Source: Verrucomicrobiota bacterium JB022
GTDB taxonomy: Bacteria; Verrucomicrobiota; Verrucomicrobiia; Opitutales; Oceanipulchritudinaceae
Reading direction: 5' to 3'
Length of the DNA stretch: 64,000 nucleotides
Assembly: GCA_030673845.1 (NCBI GenBank)
Contig: JAUTCQ010000003.1
Span: forward strand, 62,001 to 126,000
Shown here piece after piece: positions 1-7,445 of this stretch; within the stretch, counting starts at the first letter, position 1, and the number at the start of each line of letters is the position of its first letter. The position numbers and the translations under genes were made by a program. The notes under the pieces are model-generated. The model was not told where the DNA came from, ran no database searches, and saw only the letters and a list, made by a program, of their open reading frames with translations.

Positions 1-83
1 AGGCCTTCGCCGTCGTCATGACGGGCGAACTCGCCAAATACGGCAACATCCTGCTCAAAAAAGGCGTGACGCCGGTCGTGTAG
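1..83 (+). CDS. 3' end of an unidentified gene
   Basis: An open frame enters from the left edge and stops at TAG 81-83. Only about 26 C-terminal residues are visible, ending GVTPVV, with no motif that fixes a family. A stem-loop at 98-127 follows directly, so this is probably the end of a transcription unit. The next gene is convergent. Confidence 0.6.
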   Translation, partial: AFAVVMTGELAKYGNILLKKGVTPVV

Positions 84-97
84 AAGTGCGGACGCAG

Positions 98-127
98 AAG
101 CGCCGGGACCTTGCGATCCCGGCGCTT
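98..127. terminator. Stem-loop between convergent genes
   Basis: Perfect 11-bp inverted repeat AAGCGCCGGGA (98-108) / TCCCGGCGCTT (117-127) with an 8-nt loop, between the stop codons at 83 and 179. There is no long T-tract on either side, so the terminator role rests on position and stem strength. Confidence 0.6.
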
Positions 128-178
128 ACTCTAACGGGGTCCAGGCTATAGGGGGCCTGGGTGTCTTGGTTTGGGAAG

Positions 179-3100
179 TTATGCGCCCTGGTCTACCGGG
201 GGTTGCTCAACCGGCACGTAGGCTTCGGACCAGGTCTGGTCGACGCCGACGATAATGCCGATCTCACGCTCCATGCTGTCGCCTTCGCCGTCGGTGACGG
301 TGAAGCGGAAGCTGCCGAGGCCGCTGAAGCCGCTGACCGGCGTGAAGCGGGCGGTGACGCCGTCTTCGAGCATCTCCACGCTGCCTTGCGACTGGTCGAC
401 GACGGCGTGGACCGGCGCGTCGGTGAAGCCGCGGGTATATTGGCTCAAGTCGATCTCCACCGAGCCGTCGACCGCGCAGGTGTAGTGCGGGGTGGCGAGG
501 AAGGCGAGGTAGTCGTCGAGGTTGGTCCAGAAGTCGCCATCCGGGTCGGCATGGGCATCGCTGAAATCGCCGGCGGGTGAGTCGGTCGGGGTGCCGATGA
601 GCGTCTCCCACCAGTCGGGCAGGCCGTCGCCGTCGGTATCCCAGCCGGCGGGGCGTTGCAGCTCGTCATACAGCTCCCAGCCGCCGACGTCTTCCTGGCT
701 GTCGATCAGGCCTGCGTAGTTCGTCTTGCTGCCGCGGTAGGTAAAGGAGCGGTCGAGCGTGTTGGAGATCACACGGTCGTCGTGGCTGTCCTGCATGGGC
801 AGGTTGCAGCCCACATCGGAGAGCACCTTCTTGTAGGCGAGCACGGCCGAATCTTCGGTGATGTGGGAGGGGAAGAACTGTTGGTCGACGTAGGCATCCG
901 GGTGATCATTGTCGGTCGTGTAGCCGCCCGTCTGGTCTTCGGGTCCCACGTCGGTACGGGTCGGGTCGGAATAGTCGAGGATGTTACCCTCCATGAAGTA
1001 GCGCTGCTGGCCCGAGCCCACGCTTTCGTGCTGCGGGTTGAGGAACACGAGGCGAGTGGTGGAGGGGCCCTGCTTGTAGTAATTGCCGACGAAGTTGACC
1101 TCCTTGGCCCCACCGTCGGTAGCGCGGCTGCGCCAGTTGTAGACGATGTTGTTGCGCAGGTCGAGGCGACCGGCGTAGGCCCCCGTGGTGTCGAGGCCGC
1201 CCGCCATGCTCCAGTTGCGACCGGCGCAGTGGACGAGCAGGTTGTGGTGGAACGAGCCGACATCGCCGCCGATGCTGGCCGCATAGCCGTGCTGGGCGCC
1301 TTCGGGGTAGTTCTTGTGGCCGGCTTCGTTCAGGGCCTCGGCCAGGATGGTGCGCTGCAGGGTGATGTTGCGGCCACTGCGGGAGCTGAAGGCCTCGTCG
1401 ATCGACCAGCTGACCGAGACGTGGTCGTAGATCGAGTGGTTGGAGCCTTGCATGCCCGTGCCGTCGGAAGTTTGCTCGGCGGTGTTGCCCAGGCGGATGC
1501 GCATGTAGCGCATGATGCCGTCTTCCACGCCGCTGAAGCCCAGCTTGTGCTTGCGAATGGTGATGCCCTTGCCCGGAGCGGTCTGCCCGGCGATGGTGAT
1601 CTGGTCGTCGTTGTCCTGCACCGTGAGGTTCGACTCCAGCGTGATGGTGCCGGCTACGTTGAAGACGACGGTGCGCGGCCCTTCGACCTCTTCGATCGCC
1701 CAGCGCAGGCTACCCTCGCCGCTGTCGTTGAGGTTGGTCACGGTCACAACCTGGCCGTTGCGGCCCCCCACGGCGAAGCGGCCGTAGCCTTCGGCGCCCG
1801 GGAAGGCGAGGCGGCGCGGGGCAAATTCCCACACGTCGCCCGTGGCGGTGCCGGCGGCGTTGGTGGAGTCGACGCGCCAGTAATAGGTCTGTAGCGGGTT
1901 GAAGGCTCTTTCGACCTCCATCTCCGCCTCCGTGACGCTGCCGAGGTATTCGGGCGACTCCGGCGTGGCATTGGCGACGGCTTCCGGATCGGTGCCAAAG
2001 TAGACGGTGCTGGTTTCCGCCCCCTGGCCGCGTCGCCATGAGAGCAGCACGCTGCCATCTTCGGCATCCACATGCCCGTCTTCATTGGCGGGGGAGGGGG
2101 AGATAGCGGCGGAGGGCATAGGCACCTCGTCGGTGTTGTTGTTCTCCACGTAGCCGAGCGCGAACTCACCTGTCACGCGCTCTTCCGGCAGGTAGACCCA
2201 GTTTTCAAACTCAAAGCTCCAGACCCAGTCGGAGCCCGGGTCGAGGTAGATCGTGCCGAGGAAGTTGCCTGTCCACACGTAGTCTTCGACGCGAGGGAAA
2301 CCGGCCCAGGTCACGTCGGCAGACTGAGGCGGGTTGGCATTGGTGTCGTAGAAATAGACCCAGGAGCCTTCGCTCGTCACCCAGTCGGCGGGGAGATAGA
2401 TCCAGCTGTTGGTGCGGTAGGCCCACAGCCAGTTGTTTTCGGACACATAGAGCGTGCGCAGGAAGTCGCCTGTCCAGGTGTTGCCCTCGGCATCGACGCC
2501 AAAGTTGAGCGCCCAGTTGTTGGATTCGGGCGTGACGGAGGCCCAGGTGCGGCCGACGCGGAGCTCGTCGAGCAGCATCTCGGCGTGCGGGCGCTGGAGG
2601 GCTCCGGTGCCGGTGGTGCTGGCATTGCCCACAAAGGGGCTGATCCAGTTGAGGTTGGTAAAGTCGATCGGCTTTTCGCCGTCCATGATCGCCACTTTGG
2701 TGATGTCGGCGTTGGCGAGGCTTTCGCCCATCGAAAGATCCGGGTTGACCCAGATGTAAAGATTGTCCGCCACGGTCGCATCGCCCACGTGGTCGATCCG
2801 CACCACGATGAAGGCCTGCTCGCTGAAATCGACGTCCGAAACCGTATCGAGGCTGGAGCCGTAGACCGACCATTTGTTGGTCTTCCAGTTGGAGAAATTG
2901 CCGACGGAGATGCGCTCGGAAGTGCCGCTCCAGAGGCGGACGGAAGCGCCGCGCGGGTAGGGGTTGGGGTACCAGCTGTCGAAGTCGTCCGGATCTGGCG
3001 TGCTCGGGTTGTCCTCTGGATCGTCGAGCGGCCCTACCCGTTGCCCGATGAACGAAACGTAGGTGCTCGTATTGGGCTCGGCGCCGAGGGCGGCGGCAAA

Positions 3101-3454
3101 GCGGCGGGCGAGTTGCAGCTCTCCATTGGCCCCGGTGAGGTGCACGTGGTTGCCCTTGGTCGTCAGCCCGCCATAGCTCAGGCTGCCGCTCTGAACGATG
3201 GCGGAGTTACGGACCTGGGAGGAATTGCCGCCGGTAATGTCGACACGCCAACCCCAGCCGCCGTTCCAGCCACTGCCGCCGGAGAGCATCTCGATGCTGC
3301 TGCCGACATCGTATTCAAAGCCTTCGTAGGCGAGCAGGTCGTCGTTTTCCTGCGCCTGGAGCGCGAGCATGGGGCCGGCCAGCAGCAGGCCCAGCGTCGT
3401 GGGGAGGGTGTGTACGCGCAAGGCGCGCACCAAGGGGGAGCACACAAGTTTCAT
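179..3454 (-). CDS. Secreted multidomain pectate lyase, PL1 family
   Basis: Predicted extracellular or periplasmic pectate lyase of 1091 aa that cleaves polygalacturonate by beta-elimination. A signal peptide ends near ALQA (residue ~34). Order: a LamG/jelly-roll-like N-terminal region, two Trp-rich repeats at about 328-445, a fibronectin-III-like segment at ~455-545, then the PL1 beta-helix from ~549 (AFPGAEGYGR, GGRNG, LRWAIE and AGQTAPGKGI are typical of the family). After the helix come a calcium-binding-like motif DTDGDGLPDWWE (~938) and a cadherin-like C-terminal domain. The start at 3454 is supported by the signal peptide. A 20-bp palindrome lies 66-85 bp upstream. Family is confident; substrate fine specificity is inferred. 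Confidence 0.88.
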   Translation of the reverse strand: MKLVCSPLVRALRVHTLPTTLGLLLAGPMLALQAQENDDLLAYEGFEYDVGSSIEMLSGGSGWNGGWGWRVDITGGNSSQVRNSAIVQSGSLSYGGLTTKGNHVHLTGANGELQLARRFAAALGAEPNTSTYVSFIGQRVGPLDDPEDNPSTPDPDDFDSWYPNPYPRGASVRLWSGTSERISVGNFSNWKTNKWSVYGSSLDTVSDVDFSEQAFIVVRIDHVGDATVADNLYIWVNPDLSMGESLANADITKVAIMDGEKPIDFTNLNWISPFVGNASTTGTGALQRPHAEMLLDELRVGRTWASVTPESNNWALNFGVDAEGNTWTGDFLRTLYVSENNWLWAYRTNSWIYLPADWVTSEGSWVYFYDTNANPPQSADVTWAGFPRVEDYVWTGNFLGTIYLDPGSDWVWSFEFENWVYLPEERVTGEFALGYVENNNTDEVPMPSAAISPSPANEDGHVDAEDGSVLLSWRRGQGAETSTVYFGTDPEAVANATPESPEYLGSVTEAEMEVERAFNPLQTYYWRVDSTNAAGTATGDVWEFAPRRLAFPGAEGYGRFAVGGRNGQVVTVTNLNDSGEGSLRWAIEEVEGPRTVVFNVAGTITLESNLTVQDNDDQITIAGQTAPGKGITIRKHKLGFSGVEDGIMRYMRIRLGNTAEQTSDGTGMQGSNHSIYDHVSVSWSIDEAFSSRSGRNITLQRTILAEALNEAGHKNYPEGAQHGYAASIGGDVGSFHHNLLVHCAGRNWSMAGGLDTTGAYAGRLDLRNNIVYNWRSRATDGGAKEVNFVGNYYKQGPSTTRLVFLNPQHESVGSGQQRYFMEGNILDYSDPTRTDVGPEDQTGGYTTDNDHPDAYVDQQFFPSHITEDSAVLAYKKVLSDVGCNLPMQDSHDDRVISNTLDRSFTYRGSKTNYAGLIDSQEDVGGWELYDELQRPAGWDTDGDGLPDWWETLIGTPTDSPAGDFSDAHADPDGDFWTNLDDYLAFLATPHYTCAVDGSVEIDLSQYTRGFTDAPVHAVVDQSQGSVEMLEDGVTARFTPVSGFSGLGSFRFTVTDGEGDSMEREIGIIVGVDQTWSEAYVPVEQPPVDQGA

Positions 3455-3519
3455 GGAGTAGGTCTACGCCAGCCGTGGGAGGGAGGCGAAGAAAAGCGGG
3501 GGTAGGGTAAAGATGGGAA

Positions 3520-3539
3520 GTTATTTCAAATGAAATAAC
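3520..3539. promoter_or_regulatory. Near-perfect palindrome, candidate operator of the pectate lyase gene
   Basis: GTTATTTCA-N2-TGAAATAAC, 9-bp perfect arms around AA, in the AT-rich gap between the divergent pectate lyase and LolA-like genes, 66-85 bp upstream of the lyase start. It has the size and symmetry of an operator for a dimeric repressor or activator. I do not recognise the cognate factor. Confidence 0.5.
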
Positions 3540-3726
3540 CTGCTACAGGGATGAAATTAATTGAAAATAGAGTCAAGGATTATCCCCCGGGCATGGACGA
3601 TTTTTTTACAAATTACTGGCGCATATTATTATATTTAGATGTGAGGCTGCGCTGCCGTCGCTTCATCTTTTCTCGCGCCAAGGTTGTCACTGGCAACGCT
3701 TCTGGCGTAATGGGGTTTACTCTACC

Positions 3727-4581
3727 ATGCATCAGTTTCGTATCCCGGCCCTGCTCCTCGCCCTCAGCGCACTCACGGCGGCGGCGCCCCTGCACGCGCA
3801 GCCCCGCAACCGCCCCTCGCCCGTGATCCAGGGCCCCGAGCAGCTCAACGAGGCGGAAGGCCACCGCGTGCTGCAACAGTTTCGCCAGATCGGCTGGCCG
3901 GGCGACTTTGCCTTCCGCTTTCGCCTGCTGCATTACCCGCGCGGCGGCAAGACGGAGGTCTATTACGGCACGCTCTACGGCGCCTGGAATGCCCAGCACC
4001 CGGAGACCCGGGTCGACTTCGACCCGCTGGACGGCGAGCGCCAGGCCTACCTCTGGGAGGGCAACCGCGAAAGCTGGCACTACGCCGGTGCAGGTGAGCC
4101 TACGCCGCTCGATGGCGAGACGCTGCACCAGCCGTTGCTCCCCGGCCTTGTCTACACGCCCTTCGATTTCCAGATCCCCTTCCTGGAGTGGCAGGATTAC
4201 GTTTATGAGGGCACCCACCGCGTCGCCGGCCGCCCGGCGCACTACTACCTGATGTACCCGCCGAGCGACGACCCCCGTTATGCCGAGATCGGCGCGGTGC
4301 GCATCATGATCGACGCCGATTTCTACGCCATCCTGCGCGCCGAAGTGCTCAGCCCGGAGGAAAAGATCATCCGCACCCTGCGCGTCGGCTCGTTCAAGAA
4401 AGTCGACGACCAGTGGGTGGTGACGCGTTTCGACCTCAGCGACGAGCGCACCCGCACCCGCACGCGCCTGGAGTTCGACGCGGCTGCGCTGGGTCGGGAT
4501 TTGCCCGATACGCTCTTCACGCCCGAAAGCCTGGAAGCGCCCTACGAGGCCCTGCCGCGCCAAGCCTTCCGATCGCTATAG
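3727..4581 (+). CDS. Outer-membrane lipoprotein-sorting-like (LolA-like) protein
   Basis: 284 aa with a signal peptide (MHQFRIPALLLALSALTAAA, cleaved near LHAQ). The body matches the LolA-like fold of the 'outer membrane lipoprotein-sorting protein' group: EVYYGTLYGAW, DFDPLDGE, FDFQIPFLEWQDYVYEG and a C-terminal LFTPESLE. Proteins of this group bind lipids or lipoproteins in the periplasm. Here it stands alone, divergent from the PL1 gene. There is no lipobox Cys, so it is probably soluble periplasmic. The exact ligand is unknown. Confidence 0.72.
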   Translation: MHQFRIPALLLALSALTAAAPLHAQPRNRPSPVIQGPEQLNEAEGHRVLQQFRQIGWPGDFAFRFRLLHYPRGGKTEVYYGTLYGAWNAQHPETRVDFDPLDGERQAYLWEGNRESWHYAGAGEPTPLDGETLHQPLLPGLVYTPFDFQIPFLEWQDYVYEGTHRVAGRPAHYYLMYPPSDDPRYAEIGAVRIMIDADFYAILRAEVLSPEEKIIRTLRVGSFKKVDDQWVVTRFDLSDERTRTRTRLEFDAAALGRDLPDTLFTPESLEAPYEALPRQAFRSL

Positions 4582-4717
4582 CGAAGCGCGGGCTGCCATT
4601 GGGGGCAGGAGAGCCAAGGTGTGATGAAATAGAAAAAAGGATTGTGCTTTGCGCCAATGAAAGATTTGATCGCTACACCCCAATCTGGTTCATCACAACA
4701 CTCTCCTTACCCCTACT

Positions 4718-5236
4718 ATGGTCTCCTCATCAAGCCCGGTAAGCTTTGAGGTTGAGCAGCCATTGTGGCAGCGCCTGCAATCCCTGGCGGATCATGCCGG
4801 CCACCTGCCCATCTCCCGTCTGGTGGAGACGGCGCTCAATCGCCTTGCTGCCCAACCCCTGCCCGAGGCGCCCCCGCCCCGCCGGCAGATGTCTGTCCGT
4901 CTCAAGCCAGAACTCCGCGACGTGCTCGACCAGCTTTCCGAAGAAGCTGGCCTCAGCCGCTCGCGTCTGATCCGAGAGGCGCTCGAAGCCCTCGTCGAGC
5001 ATCCCCCGCTGGAGTGGATGCACAACGGCAACGGCCTGGCCAAGAAGCCCGCCGCCTCTCCCGCCACCCCGGTGGAAGAAGACGCTGCTTCGGCCTCCAG
5101 CCGCCGCAAACGCCGCCTGGGCGCGGGCCCCGCACCCCGAGCCCGTCGTCGCCCTGGCGCCGAAGTGGCCCTGGTGGGCGAGAGCCCCGGCCTCAACGGC
5201 AAGCGCAAGCCCAAGAAGGCGAAAAAAGGCGCATAA
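4718..5236 (+). CDS. Tandem ribbon-helix-helix DNA-binding protein with basic tail
   Basis: 172 aa. Two ribbon-helix-helix (CopG/MetJ-type) units are visible: residues ~6-42 (VSFEVEQPLWQRLQSL..ISRLVETALNRL) and ~54-88 (RQMSVRLKPELRDVLDQL..LSRSRLIREALEAL). RHH proteins normally dimerise to form one DNA-binding unit; two in one chain could make a monomeric binder or a higher-order oligomer. Residues ~115-172 are disordered and Lys/Arg-rich (SRRKRRLG, RKPKKAKKGA), resembling histone-like tails. No toxin gene is adjacent, so an antitoxin role is not supported. A stem-loop at 5262-5291 follows. Confidence 0.75.
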   Translation: MVSSSSPVSFEVEQPLWQRLQSLADHAGHLPISRLVETALNRLAAQPLPEAPPPRRQMSVRLKPELRDVLDQLSEEAGLSRSRLIREALEALVEHPPLEWMHNGNGLAKKPAASPATPVEEDAASASSRRKRRLGAGPAPRARRRPGAEVALVGESPGLNGKRKPKKAKKGA

Positions 5237-5261
5237 ACCGCAGCCCTGCCTCTTGCAGGAC

Positions 5262-5291
5262 GAGGCGGAAAGGGCTAGGCTCTTCCGCCTC
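5262..5291 (+). terminator. Stem-loop after the RHH gene
   Basis: GAGGCGGAA (5262-5270) / TTCCGCCTC (5283-5291), 9-bp perfect stem with a 12-nt loop, 26 nt after the RHH stop codon. No T-tract, so it is weak evidence for intrinsic termination. Confidence 0.4.
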
Positions 5292-5434
5292 CGCTGCATG
5301 TACCGACCCGGCTGCGGTGGAGCTTCCCCGAGCCGCCAAAGCCTGCGCGCGACCGGAAAATCCTTGCCACCGGGCTGGGAACTGACGTGATAGGCGATTG
5401 CCTCTCGAGCTATTCGTTTTTACGGGATTTCGCA

Positions 5435-6676
5435 ATGAGTTATCAGCATCTTACACCCCCCGCTGGCGAGAAAGTCGCCAAGGTGAACAATCAACTGCAC
5501 GTGCCGGACCAACCGGTGCTGCCCTTCATTGAAGGCGACGGCATTGGCCCCGACATCTGGGCCGCCTCCCAGCGCGTGTTCGATGCCGCAGTCGAAAAGG
5601 CCTACGGCGGCAAGAAGAAGATCACCTGGTTCGAAGTTTACGCCGGTGAAAAGGCCTTCAACAAGTTCGGCACCTGGCTGCCCGAAGACACCCTGCAAGC
5701 CTTCAAGGAATACCTCGTCGGCATCAAGGGCCCGTTGACGACCCCGGTGGGCGGCGGTATCCGCTCCCTGAATGTGGCCCTGCGCCAAGAGCTGGACCTC
5801 TACGTGTGCCAGCGCCCCGTCCGCTACTTCAAGGGCGTGCAAAGCCCCGTCAAGGAGCCGGAGCTGGTCGACATGGTGATCTTCCGTGAAAACAGCGAAG
5901 ACATCTACGCCGGTATCGAGTTCCAGAAGGGCACGCCCGAGGCCGCCAAGTTTGCCTCGCTGCTCAAGGAGCACTTCCCGAAGCCCTTCAGCAAGGTCCG
6001 CTTCCCCGAGACCTCCGGCTTCGGCATCAAGCCCGTCTCCGAAGAAGGCACCAAGCGCATCGTCCGCTCGACCATCCAGTATGCGATCGAGCAAGGCCGC
6101 AAGAGCGTTACGCTCGTGCACAAGGGCAACATCATGAAGTTCACCGAAGGTGCCTTCCGCGACTGGGGTTACGAAGTAGCCCGCGAAGAGTTCGGCGGCA
6201 AGGTCATCGGTGAAGGCCCCTGGGTCGAGCTGCCCAACGGCATCGTCGTCAAGGACGTAATCGCCGATGCCTTCCTGCAGCAGATCCTGATGCGCCCCGC
6301 CGAATACGACGTCATCGCCACCCTCAACCTCAACGGCGACTACATCTCCGACGCCCTGGCCGCGCAGGTCGGCGGCATCGGTATCGCCCCCGGCGGTAAC
6401 ATCAACTACATCAACGGCGCCGCCATCTTCGAAGCCACCCACGGCACGGCCCCCAAGTATGCCGGCCAGGACAAGGTCAACCCCGGCTCCGTGATCCTCT
6501 CCGGCGAGATGATGTTCCGCTACCTCGGCTGGAACGAAGCCGCCGACCTCGTGATCAAGGGTATGGAAAAGGCGATCTCCGGCGGTCAAGTGACTTACGA
6601 CCTCGCCCGCATGATGAACATCGACCCGATCAAGTGCTCCGAGTTCGGCAGCGCCGTGATCAAGGCGATGGACTAA
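5435..6676 (+). CDS. icd: Isocitrate dehydrogenase, NADP-dependent
   Basis: 413 aa, close to the ~416 aa of E. coli Icd. Converts isocitrate to 2-oxoglutarate and CO2 in the TCA cycle, in the cytoplasm. Motifs: GDGIGPDIW near the N terminus, the substrate-binding loop RSLNVALRQ containing the regulatory Ser of E. coli Icd, [30 protein letters not shown], and the NADP-site region [12 protein letters not shown]. Start chosen at 5435 (MSYQHLTPP) because the in-frame start at 5387 would add 16 unrelated residues. No Shine-Dalgarno. The ORF ends 57 nt before the barrel-protein gene, possibly co-transcribed. Confidence 0.95.
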   Translation: MSYQHLTPPAGEKVAKVNNQLHVPDQPVLPFIEGDGIGPDIWAASQRVFDAAVEKAYGGKKKITWFEVYAGEKAFNKFGTWLPEDTLQAFKEYLVGIKGPLTTPVGGGIRSLNVALRQELDLYVCQRPVRYFKGVQSPVKEPELVDMVIFRENSEDIYAGIEFQKGTPEAAKFASLLKEHFPKPFSKVRFPETSGFGIKPVSEEGTKRIVRSTIQYAIEQGRKSVTLVHKGNIMKFTEGAFRDWGYEVAREEFGGKVIGEGPWVELPNGIVVKDVIADAFLQQILMRPAEYDVIATLNLNGDYISDALAAQVGGIGIAPGGNINYINGAAIFEATHGTAPKYAGQDKVNPGSVILSGEMMFRYLGWNEAADLVIKGMEKAISGGQVTYDLARMMNIDPIKCSEFGSAVIKAMD

Positions 6677-6733
6677 GCCAGGAGTTTCATTGTAAGGCCT
6701 ATCGCGCCAATCTCTCAAAAACCCTGCCAGAAA

Positions 6734-7381
6734 ATGAAACTCCCACTGCGCTATCTTCTCGGCGGCGCGGCACTGCTTGCCGGTGCCTCGTCGCTTCAGG
6801 CCATCGACCAGACCGTCCGCGTCTCGGCGTTTTACAGCGTACCGGGCGACTCCGACTTCTCGGGCCCGTCCGACGCCGTGCTCGACGGTGAAGGCGGCCT
6901 CGGCCTGTCCCTCGCCTGGGGCGTCAACCTGCCCGTCCTGCGCGCCGAAGTGGAATTCCTCGGTGCCCAGTACGACTACGACGGTATCCAGTCGGAAGAC
7001 CTGAACGACTTCGACGGCGATTACGAACGCTACGGCCTCTTCGGCAACGCGATCTTCGACCTGCCCGGCGTGCCGTTCATCGACCCCTACATCGGGGCCG
7101 GTGTGGGTGTGGTCCGCACCTCGACCAACCTCACGGTGCAGACCCGCACCGAGAGCAATGGCACCGTGACGACCACCAACACCCAGACGGTCAACGACGC
7201 CAACATGACGCCCGCCGTCCAGTTCATGGTCGGCCTCAAGGCGGAAGTGGCGGACAAGATCTACGCGACCGCCGGCTACCGCCTGCTGTATGCCGATCAG
7301 GACATCACCGAGTCGGCCCTGGAAGTGTCGCCCAACGAGCTCAGCCACTTCTTCGAGCTGGGCCTTGGTTACAATTTCTAG
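6734..7381 (+). CDS. Outer-membrane beta-barrel protein
   Basis: 215 aa with a signal peptide (MKLPLRYLLGGAALLAGASSLQA). The mature part alternates hydrophobic and polar residues, contains YIGAGVGVV and YATAGYRLLYA strand-like segments typical of small 8-stranded OmpA/OmpW/opacity-type barrels, and ends in Phe (LGLGYNF), the C-terminal signal read by the BAM machinery. No peptidoglycan-binding domain. A strong terminator (7407-7439) follows. Specific role unknown. Confidence 0.8.
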   Translation: MKLPLRYLLGGAALLAGASSLQAIDQTVRVSAFYSVPGDSDFSGPSDAVLDGEGGLGLSLAWGVNLPVLRAEVEFLGAQYDYDGIQSEDLNDFDGDYERYGLFGNAIFDLPGVPFIDPYIGAGVGVVRTSTNLTVQTRTESNGTVTTTNTQTVNDANMTPAVQFMVGLKAEVADKIYATAGYRLLYADQDITESALEVSPNELSHFFELGLGYNF

Positions 7382-7406
7382 AGCCTGAATCTGGTCCCAC
7401 CTTTGC

Positions 7407-7439
7407 GCCCGGAACCTCCAGTAGGCTCCGGGCTTTTTT
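7407..7439 (+). terminator. Rho-independent terminator
   Basis: GCCCGGA (7407-7413) pairs with TCCGGGC (7427-7433) and is followed at once by a run of six T. It ends the barrel-protein transcript and lies just beyond the convergent GH2 gene's stop codon. Confidence 0.85.
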
Positions 7440-7445
7440 GTGTCT

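Noticed and set aside
4718-5236. RHH protein as antitoxin of a toxin-antitoxin pair
   Set aside because: No small overlapping toxin gene lies on either side; flanks are a LolA-like gene and icd.
5420-7348. 642-residue minus-strand open frame across icd and the barrel-protein gene
   Set aside because: Runs across two solid plus-strand genes and the gap between them with Gly/Asp/His-rich sequence and no motif.
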